64,000 nt of DNA from Anaerospora hongkongensis (GCF_004339805.1 NZ_SLUI01000002.1:1-64000), one strand, 5' to 3'; numbered from the stretch's first letter, positions 15,906 to 24,694 are shown. A program made the numbers and translations. The notes: generated from the sequence alone by a model not told the origin.

Positions 15906-15911
15906 ATAAAA

Positions 15912-16026
15912 AGGGCTGGCGTGTCGTCGCACACCAGCCCACAGGCTGTCTAGACAGGAATAGTTAGCCCAAATTATCCACTACTTAAGAAATAACCGCA
16001 ACCTTGCAAGGCGGTTATTTCTTTTG
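15912..16026 (+). ncRNA. Antisense RNA A of a type I toxin-antitoxin-like cassette
   Basis: Predicted about 115 bases. It starts about 7 bases after the -10 and ends at the stem AAGAAATAACCGC / GCGGTTATTTCTT followed by TT (15987-16023). It is complementary to the 3' untranslated part and last codons of the toxin mRNA. Its first hairpin (GGGCTGGCGTG ... CACACCAGCCC) on the opposite strand is the toxin mRNA's own terminator, so the two transcripts end inside each other. Confidence 0.62.
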
Positions 16027-16092
16027 GATCATGACCATTACCATGAGCGTGGCAAATGCAACAGCAAATGTCAATGCCTCAAAAACAGTCAT
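16015..16092 (-). CDS. Holin-like small toxin peptide A
   Basis: A 25-residue hydrophobic peptide, MTVFEALTFAVAFATLM then VMVMIQKK. It resembles the short putative holin-like toxins of Firmicutes (Hol_Tox-like; MTVFEAL start, one membrane helix, basic tail). Its ribosome site AAAGGGGTGG can pair with an upstream CCCCTTCC, which would hide it. The -10 TATAAT lies at 16158-16153 in TGTTATAAT (extended -10). The stop codon lies inside the antisense RNA terminator. A near-identical cassette follows at 16253-16545. Confidence 0.72.
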   Translation of the reverse strand: MTVFEALTFAVAFATLMVMVMIQKK

Positions 16093-16152
16093 TCCCACCA
16101 CCCCTTTCCCTTTTAAAGGAAGGGGCTAACCGTCCCAATAGCCTGCATGCTC

Positions 16153-16158
16153 ATTATA
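16153..16158 (-). promoter_or_regulatory. -10 of toxin cassette A
   Basis: TATAAT with a TG one base ahead (extended -10) and a weak -35. The sequence after it (AGCATGCAGGCT) is shared with cassette B. Confidence 0.55.
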
Positions 16159-16252
16159 ACATATTTTTCCAGATCAATCATTTGAATCTTCAAATAGCTA
16201 TTTGGGACATGGGGACAGGTTCATTGTCCCAGCCAATCATTAAGATAGTCAG

Positions 16253-16282
16253 TTGCATATTTTTGCTGCATTGGGGTATAAT
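16253..16282 (+). promoter_or_regulatory. Promoter of antisense RNA B
   Basis: TTGCAT (16253-16258), 18-base spacer, TATAAT (16277-16282). It is homologous to the promoter at 15877. Confidence 0.75.
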
Positions 16283-16288
16283 ATAAGA

Positions 16289-16415
16289 AAAGGACTGACG
16301 TGCTCTAACACGCCAGCCTCTACAGGTTGTCTAACCGGGAAACGGTTAGCCCATATGTTACAAACTATTCAGAAATAGCCGTACACCTTGGGGAGGGGCG
16401 GCTATTTTCTGTTGG
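16289..16415 (+). ncRNA. Antisense RNA B of a type I toxin-antitoxin-like cassette
   Basis: Predicted about 125 bases, from the TTGCAT/TATAAT promoter to the stem CAGAAATAGCCG / CGGCTATTTTCTG. It carries ACGGTTAGCCC at 16342-16352. The complement of that block in the toxin mRNA 3' region can also pair with the toxin mRNA 5' leader (16507-16517), so the antisense RNA competes with a long-range fold. Confidence 0.62.
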
Positions 16416-16479
16416 TCGTGACCAATACCATAAGCGTGGCAAATGCAACAGCAAATGACAATGCTTCAAATACAGTCAT
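16402..16479 (-). CDS. Holin-like small toxin peptide B
   Basis: A 25-residue hydrophobic peptide, MTVFEALSFAVAFATLM then VLVTTNRK, a paralogue of peptide A with changes mainly in the tail. The ribosome site GGAAGGGGGTGG forms a perfect 8-base stem with CCCCTTCC just upstream (loop TGGTAA), so translation from the full-length mRNA is probably blocked. The -10 TATAAT is at 16545-16540. Confidence 0.72.
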   Translation of the reverse strand: MTVFEALSFAVAFATLMVLVTTNRK

Positions 16480-16539
16480 CCTACCACCCCCTTCCTTACC
16501 AGGAAGGGGCTAACCGTCCCCCGAGCAGCCTGTATGCTT

Positions 16540-16545
16540 ATTATA
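16540..16545 (-). promoter_or_regulatory. -10 of toxin cassette B
   Basis: TATAAT on the minus strand with a weak -35 (GATTTT, 17 bases away). The start region AAGCATACAGGCT matches cassette A. Confidence 0.55.
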
Positions 16546-16584
16546 GCATAGTTTCGCAATCCAAAATCATATAATTGAATATTC

Positions 16585-16618
16585 AAAAGGCCGTTCCCTT
16601 GCAGGAACGGCCTTTTTT
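16585..16618 (-). terminator. Terminator of the his operon
   Basis: The stem AAAAGGCCGTTCC / GGAACGGCCTTTT with a T-rich tail, 8 bases past the hisIE stop. Confidence 0.85.
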
Positions 16619-16625
16619 ATTATGT

Positions 16626-17276
16626 CTATTTGCGCCGCTTGTGCAGCTCGGCCAGCAGTTCAGCAGGCGTAATATTATGATAAGCCAGCAGCACCAGGCA
16701 GTGGTACCACAGGTCTGCCATTTCGTACAGTATTTCATTCTTATCGTTATTTTTTGACCCTATCAACGTTTCTGCTGCTTCTTCACCGACTTTTTTCAGG
16801 ATTTTATCCTGGCCTTTGGTAAAGAGATAGGTTGTATAGGAGCCTTCCTGTGGATTAGCCTTGCGGTCGGCTATTACATGATACAATTCCTGCAGCACCG
16901 TTGCCGCACTGCCATATACTTTTGCCGGATCAAATAGCTGCTCGCCTTCTTGCTCTCCGTTCAAGGTGCGGCTGAAGCAGGAAAATGTTCCTTCATGGCA
17001 GGCCGCTCCTGTCTGCTCCACACTCACCAGCAGAGTATCACCATCGCAGTCGTAGCGGATTTCCCGGACCTTTTGCACATTGCCGGAAGTTTCCCCTTTT
17101 TGCCACAGGCTGCGGCGGCTGCGGCTGTAAAACCAGGTCACACCGCTGTCCAGCGTCTTTTCCAGCGCTTCTTGGTTCATATACGCCAGCATCAGCACCT
17201 TGCCAGAGGCACTGTCCTGCACAATGGCCGGAATTAATCCCTTATCGTCAAATTTCAACTGTTCCCGATTAATCAT
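16626..17276 (-). CDS. hisIE: Bifunctional phosphoribosyl-AMP cyclohydrolase / phosphoribosyl-ATP pyrophosphatase
   Basis: Catalyses steps 2 and 3 of histidine synthesis. Residues 1-115 are HisI ([39 protein letters not shown], and Cys-rich zinc ligands in [12 protein letters not shown]). Residues about 120-215 are HisE ([38 protein letters not shown]). The usual fused length of just over 200 residues is seen. It is the last gene of the operon and overlaps hisF by 4 bases. Confidence 0.97.
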   Translation of the reverse strand: MINREQLKFDDKGLIPAIVQDSASGKVLMLAYMNQEALEKTLDSGVTWFYSRSRRSLWQKGETSGNVQKVREIRYDCDGDTLLVSVEQTGAACHEGTFSCFSRTLNGEQEGEQLFDPAKVYGSAATVLQELYHVIADRKANPQEGSYTTYLFTKGQDKILKKVGEEAAETLIGSKNNDKNEILYEMADLWYHCLVLLAYHNITPAELLAELHKRRK

Positions 17277-18031
17277 AATCGCACCTCCACACCACGTGAC
17301 CGCAGATACTCTTTCACTTGCCGTACCGTGAACTGGCCAAAGTGAAATACCGATGCTGCCAGCACGGCATCCGCTTTTCCTTCTGTCAAAACATCGTAAA
17401 AATGTTCCAATTCCCCGGCACCGCCTGAAGCGATAACCGGAACATCGACAGCTTCGGCTACCGCCCGGGTAAGGGGAATATCATAACCGTCTTTCGTGCC
17501 GTCTTTATCCATACTAGTGAGTAAAATTTCACCGGCACCAAGTGCGGTTGCCTCTTTAACCCAGTCGATTACGTCCATACCGGTCGGCGTGCGGCCTCCG
17601 TTGATATACACTTCCCATTTTCCCTGACCAGTCTGCCTGGCGTCAACAGCGAGGACAATACATTGGCGGCCAAAACAGCGTGCTCCTTCAGCCAGCAGTT
17701 CACGGTTTTTAACAGCAGCCGTATTCAGCGACACTTTATCGGCACCGGCCTGCAGCATCTTGCGAATATCTGCTGCTGTCCGAATGCCGCCGCCCACCGT
17801 AAACGGAATGAACACCTCTGCGGCAGTCCGCTCCACTACATCCACCATGGTATTGCGTTCATCGGAAGAGGCCGTAATATCAAGAAAAACCAACTCATCA
17901 GCCACTTCTTTATCATATAGTGCAGCCAGTTCCACCGGATCTCCGGCATCGCGAAGGCCTACGAAATTCGTGCCTTTCACTACCCGCCCGTCCTTAACAT
18001 CCAGACAGGGGATAATACGCTTCGTATGCAT
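17273..18031 (-). CDS. hisF: Imidazole glycerol phosphate synthase cyclase subunit
   Basis: A 252-residue TIM barrel that, with HisH, makes IGP and AICAR from PRFAR. The N-terminal [16 protein letters not shown] and the catalytic Asp in FLDITAS, plus [15 protein letters not shown] and [15 protein letters not shown], are all intact. It starts directly after hisA and overlaps hisIE. Confidence 0.98.
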   Translation of the reverse strand: MHTKRIIPCLDVKDGRVVKGTNFVGLRDAGDPVELAALYDKEVADELVFLDITASSDERNTMVDVVERTAAEVFIPFTVGGGIRTAADIRKMLQAGADKVSLNTAAVKNRELLAEGARCFGRQCIVLAVDARQTGQGKWEVYINGGRTPTGMDVIDWVKEATALGAGEILLTSMDKDGTKDGYDIPLTRAVAEAVDVPVIASGGAGELEHFYDVLTEGKADAVLAASVFHFGQFTVRQVKEYLRSRGVEVRL

Positions 18032-18763
18032 TTATTTCACCTCTCCCCGGGCAGCGCTCAGGGCCTGCGCTAACGTAACCGCCCCGGTATATAACGCTTT
18101 GCCGACTATAACGCCTTCAATAGCAGGACCGGCTTTTTTTACCGCTTCAATATCTTTTACACTGCCGACACCGCCGGAGGCAATAACCGGAATCCGTGCA
18201 GCCTTAGACAATGCAGCCGTGGCGGCGGCATTTACGCCGCTTAATGTGCCGTCACGGGAAATATCGGTATAAATAATGCGCTGCACACCGGCAGCAGCCA
18301 TGCGCTTAGCCAGTTCTTCGGCACCAACGCCGCCGGTAACTCCCCAGCCCTCAACTGCCGCCTGGCCGTCACGGGCATCAATACCGACAACAATTCTTTC
18401 TCCATATAACCGGCAGGCCTCTTTGACCAGTCCCGGATCCTTTACCGCCACAGAGCCTAAGATTACCCGGCTGACGCCTGCCGTCAATATTTCATCGATC
18501 GTAGCCAGTGTGCGAATACCGCCGCCCAGCTGCACCGGCATCGTCACTGTTTTTACAATTTCTGCAATAACGCCTAAGTTAACCGGCTTGCCTGCCAAAG
18601 CGCCGTCAAGATCCACCACATGAAGGAATTCGCCGCCTTCCGCCTGCCAGCGTACTGCCATATCGACAGGATTATCGGCGAATACCGTTTCCCGGTCAAA
18701 CCGCCCTTCGGTCAGGCGGACACATTTGCCGCCCCGTATATCAATTGCGGGAAAAATGATCAT
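18032..18763 (-). CDS. hisA: ProFAR isomerase
   Basis: A 243-residue TIM barrel that isomerises ProFAR to PRFAR. It has the N-terminal FPAIDIRGGKCVRL with the catalytic Asp, VQLGGGIRTL, RVILGSVAVKD and IYTDISRDGTLSG with the second catalytic Asp. It is packed between hisH and hisF. Confidence 0.98.
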   Translation of the reverse strand: MIIFPAIDIRGGKCVRLTEGRFDRETVFADNPVDMAVRWQAEGGEFLHVVDLDGALAGKPVNLGVIAEIVKTVTMPVQLGGGIRTLATIDEILTAGVSRVILGSVAVKDPGLVKEACRLYGERIVVGIDARDGQAAVEGWGVTGGVGAEELAKRMAAAGVQRIIYTDISRDGTLSGVNAAATAALSKAARIPVIASGGVGSVKDIEAVKKAGPAIEGVIVGKALYTGAVTLAQALSAARGEVK

Positions 18764-18774
18764 ACTACCCTCTC

Positions 18775-19377
18775 CTATTGGCCCAGCCAGTTTTTCAGCA
18801 TCTGCATTCCTACTGCACTTGACTTTTCCGGGTGAAACTGAACAGCCTGCACATTAGCCCGGCCAACTGCGGCTGTTACCTCTTGTCCATAGGCAGTTAC
18901 AGCCGTAATCACCTGTTCGTCAGCCGGTACAGCATGAAAGCTATGGACAAAATACACATACGGACTGTCTGGTAAGTCTGTAAACAGGGGGCTGGCCGCC
19001 TTATATGCGAGGTTATTCCATCCCATGTGAGGTATTTTGAGTCCTTTTGTCTCGATCTTTCTAACCATACCGGGGATGATCCCCAGTCCGGCTACGCCGG
19101 GATCTTCCTCGCTGCCGTCAAATAAAAGCTGAAGGCCGAGACAAATACCGAGAAAAGGTGTTCCCCGCTCAGTCACCTGGCGAATCACAGTTTCTAATCC
19201 ATAGCTGCGCAGATTGTTCATGCAATCGCCGAAAGCCCCGACTCCTGGCAAAACAACTTTATCGGCAGCCGCGATTTGCCCGGCATCGCTTGTAACGACT
19301 GCTTGAGCCCCAAGCCTGGCAAATGCCTTTTGCACACTATAGAGATTTCCTCTGCCATAATCAATAATTGCAATCAC
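18775..19377 (-). CDS. hisH: Imidazole glycerol phosphate synthase glutaminase subunit
   Basis: A 200-residue class I glutamine amidotransferase supplying ammonia to HisF. The nucleophile is in FLGICLGLQLLFDGSEE; the His-Glu pair is in VQFHPEKS. GVGAFGDCM and the oxyanion-type segments are present. Confidence 0.97.
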   Translation of the reverse strand: MIAIIDYGRGNLYSVQKAFARLGAQAVVTSDAGQIAAADKVVLPGVGAFGDCMNNLRSYGLETVIRQVTERGTPFLGICLGLQLLFDGSEEDPGVAGLGIIPGMVRKIETKGLKIPHMGWNNLAYKAASPLFTDLPDSPYVYFVHSFHAVPADEQVITAVTAYGQEVTAAVGRANVQAVQFHPEKSSAVGMQMLKNWLGQ

Positions 19378-19400
19378 TAAGGCTGCCTCCTTTGTTTCCT

Positions 19401-19988
19401 TTATAAGCTTCCCTTGGTGGATAAAACACCGACTATCCGTTCATCCTTACGGGTAGCCTCATCCAGCGCCCGGCCAAGGGCTTTAAATACTGCTTCAATA
19501 ATGTGATGGCCATTCTTGCCATGCTGCAGTATGACGTGTAATGTCAGTCCGGCATTATCGGCCAAAGCCCGCAAAAACTCTTCCACCAGCTCTGTATCAA
19601 AATTGCCGATACGTTCAACCCTGGGATTCACATCATAATGGAGAAAAGGCCGTCCGCTGATATCCAGCGAGACCTGGACCAAAGTTTCATCCATCGGCAC
19701 AAAAGCTGTGCCGTAACGGCGGATGCCAGCCTTATCGCCGACAGCTTCCGCCAAGGCTTTGCCAAGAACAATCCCGGTATCTTCTACCGTGTGATGACCG
19801 TCAATATATAAATCACCTTCAGCTGTAAGCTGAAGATCGAACAAACCATGCTTTGCCCATAAGGTCAGCATATGATCAAAAAAACCAATTCCTGTTTGAA
19901 TGGCCGACTGGCCTTTGCCATCAAGACTAAGTGCTGCGCAAATGTTTGTCTCAGCTGTGCGGCGCTCTATCCTGGCTGACCGGCTCAT
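19401..19988 (-). CDS. hisB: Imidazoleglycerol-phosphate dehydratase
   Basis: A 195-residue monofunctional IGPD with manganese ligands in FFDHMLTLWAKHG, DGHHTVEDTGI and HGKNGHHIIEAVFKA. There is no fused histidinol-phosphatase half, and no separate HisN/HisK gene lies in this operon. It overlaps hisC by 4 bases. Confidence 0.97.
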   Translation of the reverse strand: MSRSARIERRTAETNICAALSLDGKGQSAIQTGIGFFDHMLTLWAKHGLFDLQLTAEGDLYIDGHHTVEDTGIVLGKALAEAVGDKAGIRRYGTAFVPMDETLVQVSLDISGRPFLHYDVNPRVERIGNFDTELVEEFLRALADNAGLTLHVILQHGKNGHHIIEAVFKALGRALDEATRKDERIVGVLSTKGSL

Positions 19989-21046
19989 GCTTTCACCTGC
20001 TGTACATAGGCAGCTACCGCCTGGAGAAGAACGTTATTCTCTTCTACTGTTCCGACGGTAACGCGTATGCATCCCTCCAGCGCAGGAGCACTGCCGAAGT
20101 CACGCACCCCAATTCCATTAGCGGTCAACCAGCCGGTTAAGCCCTTACTGTCGGCCGCTTTTACCAGGACGAAATTTGCCTGCGACGGATAAACGGTCAG
20201 CCCGTCAACTAAATTAAGGCTGTCAATCAGCCGCTGCCGTTCACGTATCGCCAAATCAATATCCGGCTCAAACGCCTTCCGCCGGTCGTAGACCACTTCC
20301 GCTGCTGCCAGCGACAACGCATTAACATGATACGGCATTAAAACCTTCCCTAGTACGGCTGTGAGTTCCGGCGCAGCCAGCAGATATCCTACCCGGGCGG
20401 AAGCCAGTCCGTATGCTTTGGAAAACGTCCGGGTAATAATCAGATTGGTATACCTGGCAAGCAGCCCAATTGCCGAATGGCCATGGAATTCATAATACGC
20501 TTCATCTACTACGACAGGGCAAGCTGCCCCAGCGACAATGGCTTCAATTGTTTCCATGGGAATTGCATTGCCTGTGGGATTATTGGGATTACAAAGCAGA
20601 ATCAGGCTCGCCTGACTGTCAGCTGCAGCTGTAAGTACCTCATCGGCAGACAGCGAATAATCTGCCTTAAGTGGAACCGGCACTGCCTGACTGTCGGCCA
20701 TCTTTGTATAAATACCATACATGGAAAAGGACGGCGTCGGAAAAACGATGCTCCGTCCCGTGCCGCCAAAGGCATAGCATAAAGCAGCCAATAATTCGCT
20801 TGACCCATTTCCCACAACAACATTATCCCGTGAGAAATTCATTGCTTTGGCAATTTTGTCCCTGAGTCCGGTAATTCCGATATCCGGATAGCGATTGAAC
20901 GCTAATTCTCCCAGCCGGTCAGTTACTTCCTGCAGCACAGCCGCCGGCAGATTGGATGCCCGTTCATTGGCATCGAGTTTAATCGGGAATTCCGTTTCTT
21001 CCACTGAATAAGGCTTGAGCTGATCCAGTCCCGGTCTTATTAGCAT
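19985..21046 (-). CDS. hisC: Histidinol-phosphate aminotransferase
   Basis: A 353-residue fold-type I PLP enzyme. It has VVGNGSSELLA, LCNPNNPTGN, VVDEAYYEF and the PLP Lys in ITRTFSKAYGLASARVGYL, plus a C-terminal RVTVGT substrate Arg. It lies between hisD and hisB with short overlaps. Confidence 0.97.
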   Translation of the reverse strand: MLIRPGLDQLKPYSVEETEFPIKLDANERASNLPAAVLQEVTDRLGELAFNRYPDIGITGLRDKIAKAMNFSRDNVVVGNGSSELLAALCYAFGGTGRSIVFPTPSFSMYGIYTKMADSQAVPVPLKADYSLSADEVLTAAADSQASLILLCNPNNPTGNAIPMETIEAIVAGAACPVVVDEAYYEFHGHSAIGLLARYTNLIITRTFSKAYGLASARVGYLLAAPELTAVLGKVLMPYHVNALSLAAAEVVYDRRKAFEPDIDLAIRERQRLIDSLNLVDGLTVYPSQANFVLVKAADSKGLTGWLTANGIGVRDFGSAPALEGCIRVTVGTVEENNVLLQAVAAYVQQVKA

Positions 21047-22389
21047 AACCTGTCCCTCCTGACGCGAATGGCATTTGCATGAGCTTCGAGGCCTTCGGCC
21101 TCAGCCAGCCGGATGACTTGTTGGCTGGCGGCCTGTAATGCCTGTTGGCTATAGGCAATAATGCTGGTTTTCTTCATAAAGGTCTCGACGTTTAACACCG
21201 AATAAAAGCGGGCTGTTCCGCCGGTAGGCAGCACGTGATTAGGCCCCGCTAAATAATCGCCCAGCGGTTCTGGCGACCAGGGACCCAGGAATACCGCCCC
21301 GGCATGTTTCACATATGGCAGCAGACCAAAAGGTTCGGCAGTGAGAATCTCCAAATGCTCCGGTGCTGAAAGATTGGCCAGTTCCATTGCTTCCAAAATG
21401 GACTCGGTCACTAAAATCAGACCATTGCGCTGCAAAGCCTGCTCGGCAATTTCTTTTCTGGGCAGTTGCTCCAATTGAACGGCCAGTTCGGTTTCTACGG
21501 CTGCTGCCAGTTCGGCACTGTCGGTAATCAAAATGCTGGAAGCCAGTACATCATGCTCCGCCTGGCTGAGCATATCGGCAGCGATATATCGTTTGTCGGC
21601 TGTCTGGTCGGCAACGATCAAAATCTCACTGGGGCCGGCCAGCATATCAATATCGCAGTACCCATAAACGGCTTTTTTAGCAAGGGTCACAAAAATATTG
21701 CCCGGTCCGGTAATTTTATCTACTTTCGGAACCAGTCCGGTACCAAAAGCCAATGCGGCAATAGCCTGGGCTCCGCCGATTTTAAAGATACGCGTTACGC
21801 CCGCTTCCCGGGCAGCAGTAAGTACATACGGATTTACCGAACCATCTTTCGCCGGAGGCACTACCATAATAATCTCTTTCACCCCTGCGACTGAAGCGGG
21901 AACGGCATTCATAATTACCGAAGACGGGTAAGTAGCCGTTCCCCCAGGTACATAAATGCCCACTCTTTCCAGCGGAATGCATTTCTGCCCTAACAGAGAG
22001 CCGTGCTCCCGTTCGGTAAACCAGGATCGCGGCAGCTGTTCTTCATGAAAACGCCTGACATTAGCTGCTGCCTGCCGAATGGCCGCCAGTGTTTCGCTGT
22101 CCACCAGAGTATAGGCAGCAGCAATTTCCTCGTCCCGCACCTCCAGCGCGGCTGCCGTTATATCGGCACCGTCTATTTCCCGGGTATATTGGATAACCGC
22201 TTCATCACCGTGCTCCCGCACAGCAGCAACAATGGTATCCACTACCTGAGCCGCCGTCAGCTCTTTGCCAAAGACCTGGCGGATGCGCTGCTTCGCTCCT
22301 TCGCCAAGCGTAACATGGTCAAAGCTGGGTTTCACCAGTACTTTTTTCAGTTCAGCCGCGGTCATGTCTTTTGTTTGGTAACGTTTCAT
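21040..22389 (-). CDS. hisD: Histidinol dehydrogenase
   Basis: A zinc-dependent NAD enzyme for the last two steps to histidine. The start is set at 22389 (MKRYQTKD), giving 449 residues; the frame upstream overlaps hisG without a better site. It has VYVPGGTATYPSSVIMNAVPA, DKITGPGNIFV, DMLAGPSEILI, SQAEHD, SAPEHLEI and GPNHVLPTGGTARFYS in order, with the catalytic Glu/His pair. Confidence 0.97.
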   Translation of the reverse strand: MKRYQTKDMTAAELKKVLVKPSFDHVTLGEGAKQRIRQVFGKELTAAQVVDTIVAAVREHGDEAVIQYTREIDGADITAAALEVRDEEIAAAYTLVDSETLAAIRQAAANVRRFHEEQLPRSWFTEREHGSLLGQKCIPLERVGIYVPGGTATYPSSVIMNAVPASVAGVKEIIMVVPPAKDGSVNPYVLTAAREAGVTRIFKIGGAQAIAALAFGTGLVPKVDKITGPGNIFVTLAKKAVYGYCDIDMLAGPSEILIVADQTADKRYIAADMLSQAEHDVLASSILITDSAELAAAVETELAVQLEQLPRKEIAEQALQRNGLILVTESILEAMELANLSAPEHLEILTAEPFGLLPYVKHAGAVFLGPWSPEPLGDYLAGPNHVLPTGGTARFYSVLNVETFMKKTSIIAYSQQALQAASQQVIRLAEAEGLEAHANAIRVRRDRLC

Positions 22390-23051
22390 TATTTGGCCTC
22401 GCTTTCCAATAGACACTTAAGGTCCTCACTCAATTTATGAATGCGGTCAAATTTCATTTTAAAACTGACCCGGTTAGCAATCAACCGGGCAGTAGCCGGA
22501 TGAATGCTGGCCACTTCGATCAGATTGTTTTCCTTAAGAGTCCGGCCTGTCTCGACAATATCCACAATCAGTTCCGCCAGACCAACCATCGGCGCCAGTT
22601 CGATGGAACCATTCAATTTTATAATCTCCATTTGGATACCAAGGCTGTGAAAATATTGTTCCGCAACGCGTGGATATTTTGTCGCTACCCGCATATGAGC
22701 ATAGTCACTCATTTTTTCCTGCAGCAGACTTTGGGGAACAGCAGCCATCAGCCGGCAAAAGCCGTATTTTAAATCCAGCAGCTCATATACATTTTTGTTT
22801 TCTTCCAGCAGAACATCTTTACCGATAATACCGATGTCCGCCGCGCCATACTCTACGTACGTAGGCAGGTCCTGCGTTTTTGTGATAATAAAGCGGATTT
22901 TAGCAGCTTCATTGGTGATAACCAGCTTACGGGAGTTTTCGCTCAGTCCTTCAGCTGTAAATCCCACCTTGGCCAGCAGATTGGCGGAGAGATCAAATAA
23001 TTTACCTTTTGGTAACGCAATCGTTAAATAATTCATATCACTGGAAGTCAT
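22389..23051 (-). CDS. hisG: ATP phosphoribosyltransferase, short form
   Basis: The first step of histidine synthesis. 220 residues is the short HisG type, lacking the C-terminal allosteric domain; such enzymes need the HisZ subunit, which is encoded at 24695. It has IALPKGKLFDLS, YVEYGAADIGIIGKDVL, the PRPP-binding segment ELIVDIVETGRTLKENNL and a VASIHPATARLI end. An AGGAG lies 7 bases before the ATG at 23051. It is the first gene of the operon. Confidence 0.97.
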   Translation of the reverse strand: MTSSDMNYLTIALPKGKLFDLSANLLAKVGFTAEGLSENSRKLVITNEAAKIRFIITKTQDLPTYVEYGAADIGIIGKDVLLEENKNVYELLDLKYGFCRLMAAVPQSLLQEKMSDYAHMRVATKYPRVAEQYFHSLGIQMEIIKLNGSIELAPMVGLAELIVDIVETGRTLKENNLIEVASIHPATARLIANRVSFKMKFDRIHKLSEDLKCLLESEAK

Positions 23052-23076
23052 AGCTTCGCTCCTGTGATTTTTATTT

Positions 23077-23108
23077 CCTTTAACATATTAAAGGATTAAC
23101 ATGTTAAT
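23077..23108. promoter_or_regulatory. Two dyads at the his operon start (possible operator)
   Basis: CCTTTAACATATTAAAGG (23077-23094) and ATTAACATGTTAAT (23095-23108) lie side by side, directly downstream of the -10 of the hisG promoter, at the transcription start. The TrpR-like YerC encoded at 25897 is a candidate binder; this is inference. Confidence 0.5.
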
Positions 23109-23137
23109 ATATTATCATCTTTAAAAAGAAAGGTCAA
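23109..23137 (-). promoter_or_regulatory. his operon promoter
   Basis: Minus-strand TTGACC (23137-23132), 17-base spacer, TAATAT (23114-23109), about 58 bases before hisG. Confidence 0.65.
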
Positions 23138-23211
23138 TTCCTCTTGTAGGATTTTTGGTGAATATGTAGAAGTATTTGGAGAATACTACCAATATATAAA
23201 GGGGGTTCACT

Positions 23212-24165
23212 ATGGCACCCGCACTCAATATTTTAGTACTCAATCCGTTAGCAGACCGGCATATTGAAAAAATCAATAATGTTGCACCTGATACCATCAT
23301 CCACACTACTAATTTGGAAGACGCCAGACAATACATTGGTAACGCTGATATCTTAATCACCTGGGGCTGGATGGATATCCGCTCACTGTATCAGGCGGCC
23401 CCTAAGTTAAAGTGGGTTCATGCCTTAAGCGCCGGTGTAGAAAAATTAACCTTTCCTGAAATGCAGGCAAGCGATACTATTGTAACCAATTCTAAAGGGA
23501 TTCATGGCATCCCGGTTGCAGAACATGTCTTAAGTCTGATGCTTGCTTTCACGCGAGGCTTGAATCTCCTAATCCGGCAGCAGCAGCAAAAAGTTTGGAA
23601 ACGGGTTCCCACTGAGGAAATTCAGGATAAAACCATTGCGATCGTAGGGCTTGGCAGTATCGGCCGGACAATCGCCAAAAAGGCTAAGGGCCTGGGAATG
23701 AACGTGATTGCCGTCAAACGGGAAATGACAACAGAAATTTTTGTAGATGAGCTGTATACACCGGACCGTATCCATGAAATGCTGGGAGAAGCTGACTTTG
23801 TGGTAGCAGCATTGCCGCTGACAGAAGAAACAAACAATTTTTTCCGGCTGGAGCACTTCCAGTCCATGAAACGGTCCGCCTATTTCATTAATATTGCCCG
23901 CGGTGCAGTAGTTAAGGAAACGGATCTCATTCAAGCTCTTGAACAGGAGTTGATCCAGGGCGCCGGGCTTGATGTCTTTGATCACGAACCCCTGTCCAAA
24001 GACAGTCCCTTGTGGGCAATGCCCAATGTCATTCTCACTCCCCATCTGGCCGCCTTGTCACCGGCTTATCTCGACCGGGCAATGAAGCTCTTCGCCGACA
24101 ATCTGGGCCGGTTCATCCAAAACAGCGAAATGGAAAATGTAGTCGATAAGCTCAAAGGCTATTAA
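23212..24165 (+). CDS. D-2-hydroxyacid dehydrogenase family protein
   Basis: A 317-residue NAD(P)-dependent oxidoreductase of the D-2-hydroxyacid dehydrogenase family. The Rossmann motif IVGLGSIGRTIAKKAKGLG is at about residues 143-160. The catalytic triad is in NIARGAVV (Arg), FDHEPL (Glu) and LTPHLAAL (His). The substrate, such as 2-ketoacids or hydroxypyruvate, is not fixed by these motifs. An AAGGGGG lies 6 bases before the ATG. It stands alone on the plus strand between two minus-strand his blocks and is convergent with the HD gene. Confidence 0.88.
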   Translation: MAPALNILVLNPLADRHIEKINNVAPDTIIHTTNLEDARQYIGNADILITWGWMDIRSLYQAAPKLKWVHALSAGVEKLTFPEMQASDTIVTNSKGIHGIPVAEHVLSLMLAFTRGLNLLIRQQQQKVWKRVPTEEIQDKTIAIVGLGSIGRTIAKKAKGLGMNVIAVKREMTTEIFVDELYTPDRIHEMLGEADFVVAALPLTEETNNFFRLEHFQSMKRSAYFINIARGAVVKETDLIQALEQELIQGAGLDVFDHEPLSKDSPLWAMPNVILTPHLAALSPAYLDRAMKLFADNLGRFIQNSEMENVVDKLKGY

Positions 24166-24689
24166 TTCAAATCATCAGCGGTCCGGAGCAGGGTAAGCTC
24201 CGGCGGATCCTCCGGCAGCTCAGCCTGGTGGTGGCGGCGTACAATGGCAACTACCGCGGCATTGCTGCCGCTTTGTTGTAAGAATTCAGCACTGCGTTCG
24301 GCATGATGGAAATAGGTATGAAACGCATGACGCAAATTGGCTACCCGGCTGCCCCGTCCTGCTTTTGCCCAGCGTTTCGCCCAATGAGGCGCTGCTTTAT
24401 GCGCAATAACTGCCGCTATTTTATCAAACGTACTGACGTCGCCCTTTACTTTTCCCACATCATGCAGCAACGCACATTGAATCAGCAGCTGCTGATTAAT
24501 ATCAGACCGCCCTTCAGCCAGGCGCAGCGCCGTATATGCCACATCGAGGGCATGGCGCTGGTCTGGCTTATTCATGTTCCAGAATAGCTGCTGTTCGGCT
24601 GCAAGAAGCTCACGGCTGACAAATTCACGGTCAGCTTCGGTTATTGCTGCTGTCAGTGCCTTAACAACTTGTTTCACTCGTTTTAACAT
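24162..24689 (-). CDS. HD-domain phosphohydrolase coupled to hisZ
   Basis: A metal-dependent phosphohydrolase of the HD superfamily. The start is set at ATG 24689 (MLKRVKQ) after AAAGGG, giving 175 residues; the longer frame lies inside hisZ. Metal-binding motifs are visible: QRHALDVAYTAL, the HD pair in LLHDVGK, FHHAERSAEFL, RRHHQAE and the C-terminal RTADDLN. Its ATG lies 6 bases after the hisZ stop, so translation is probably coupled. The substrate is unknown. The histidine pathway in this window lacks a histidinol-phosphate phosphatase, so that role is possible but unsupported by the known HisN/HisK families. Confidence 0.78.
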   Translation of the reverse strand: MLKRVKQVVKALTAAITEADREFVSRELLAAEQQLFWNMNKPDQRHALDVAYTALRLAEGRSDINQQLLIQCALLHDVGKVKGDVSTFDKIAAVIAHKAAPHWAKRWAKAGRGSRVANLRHAFHTYFHHAERSAEFLQQSGSNAAVVAIVRRHHQAELPEDPPELTLLRTADDLN

Positions 24690-24694
24690 ACCCT

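Noticed and set aside
16201..16232. Another copy of the GGGGACAGTCCCC palindrome
   Set aside because: The sequence GGGACATGGGGACAGG...TTGTCCC is related in style but the arms do not match the core, so it is not counted.
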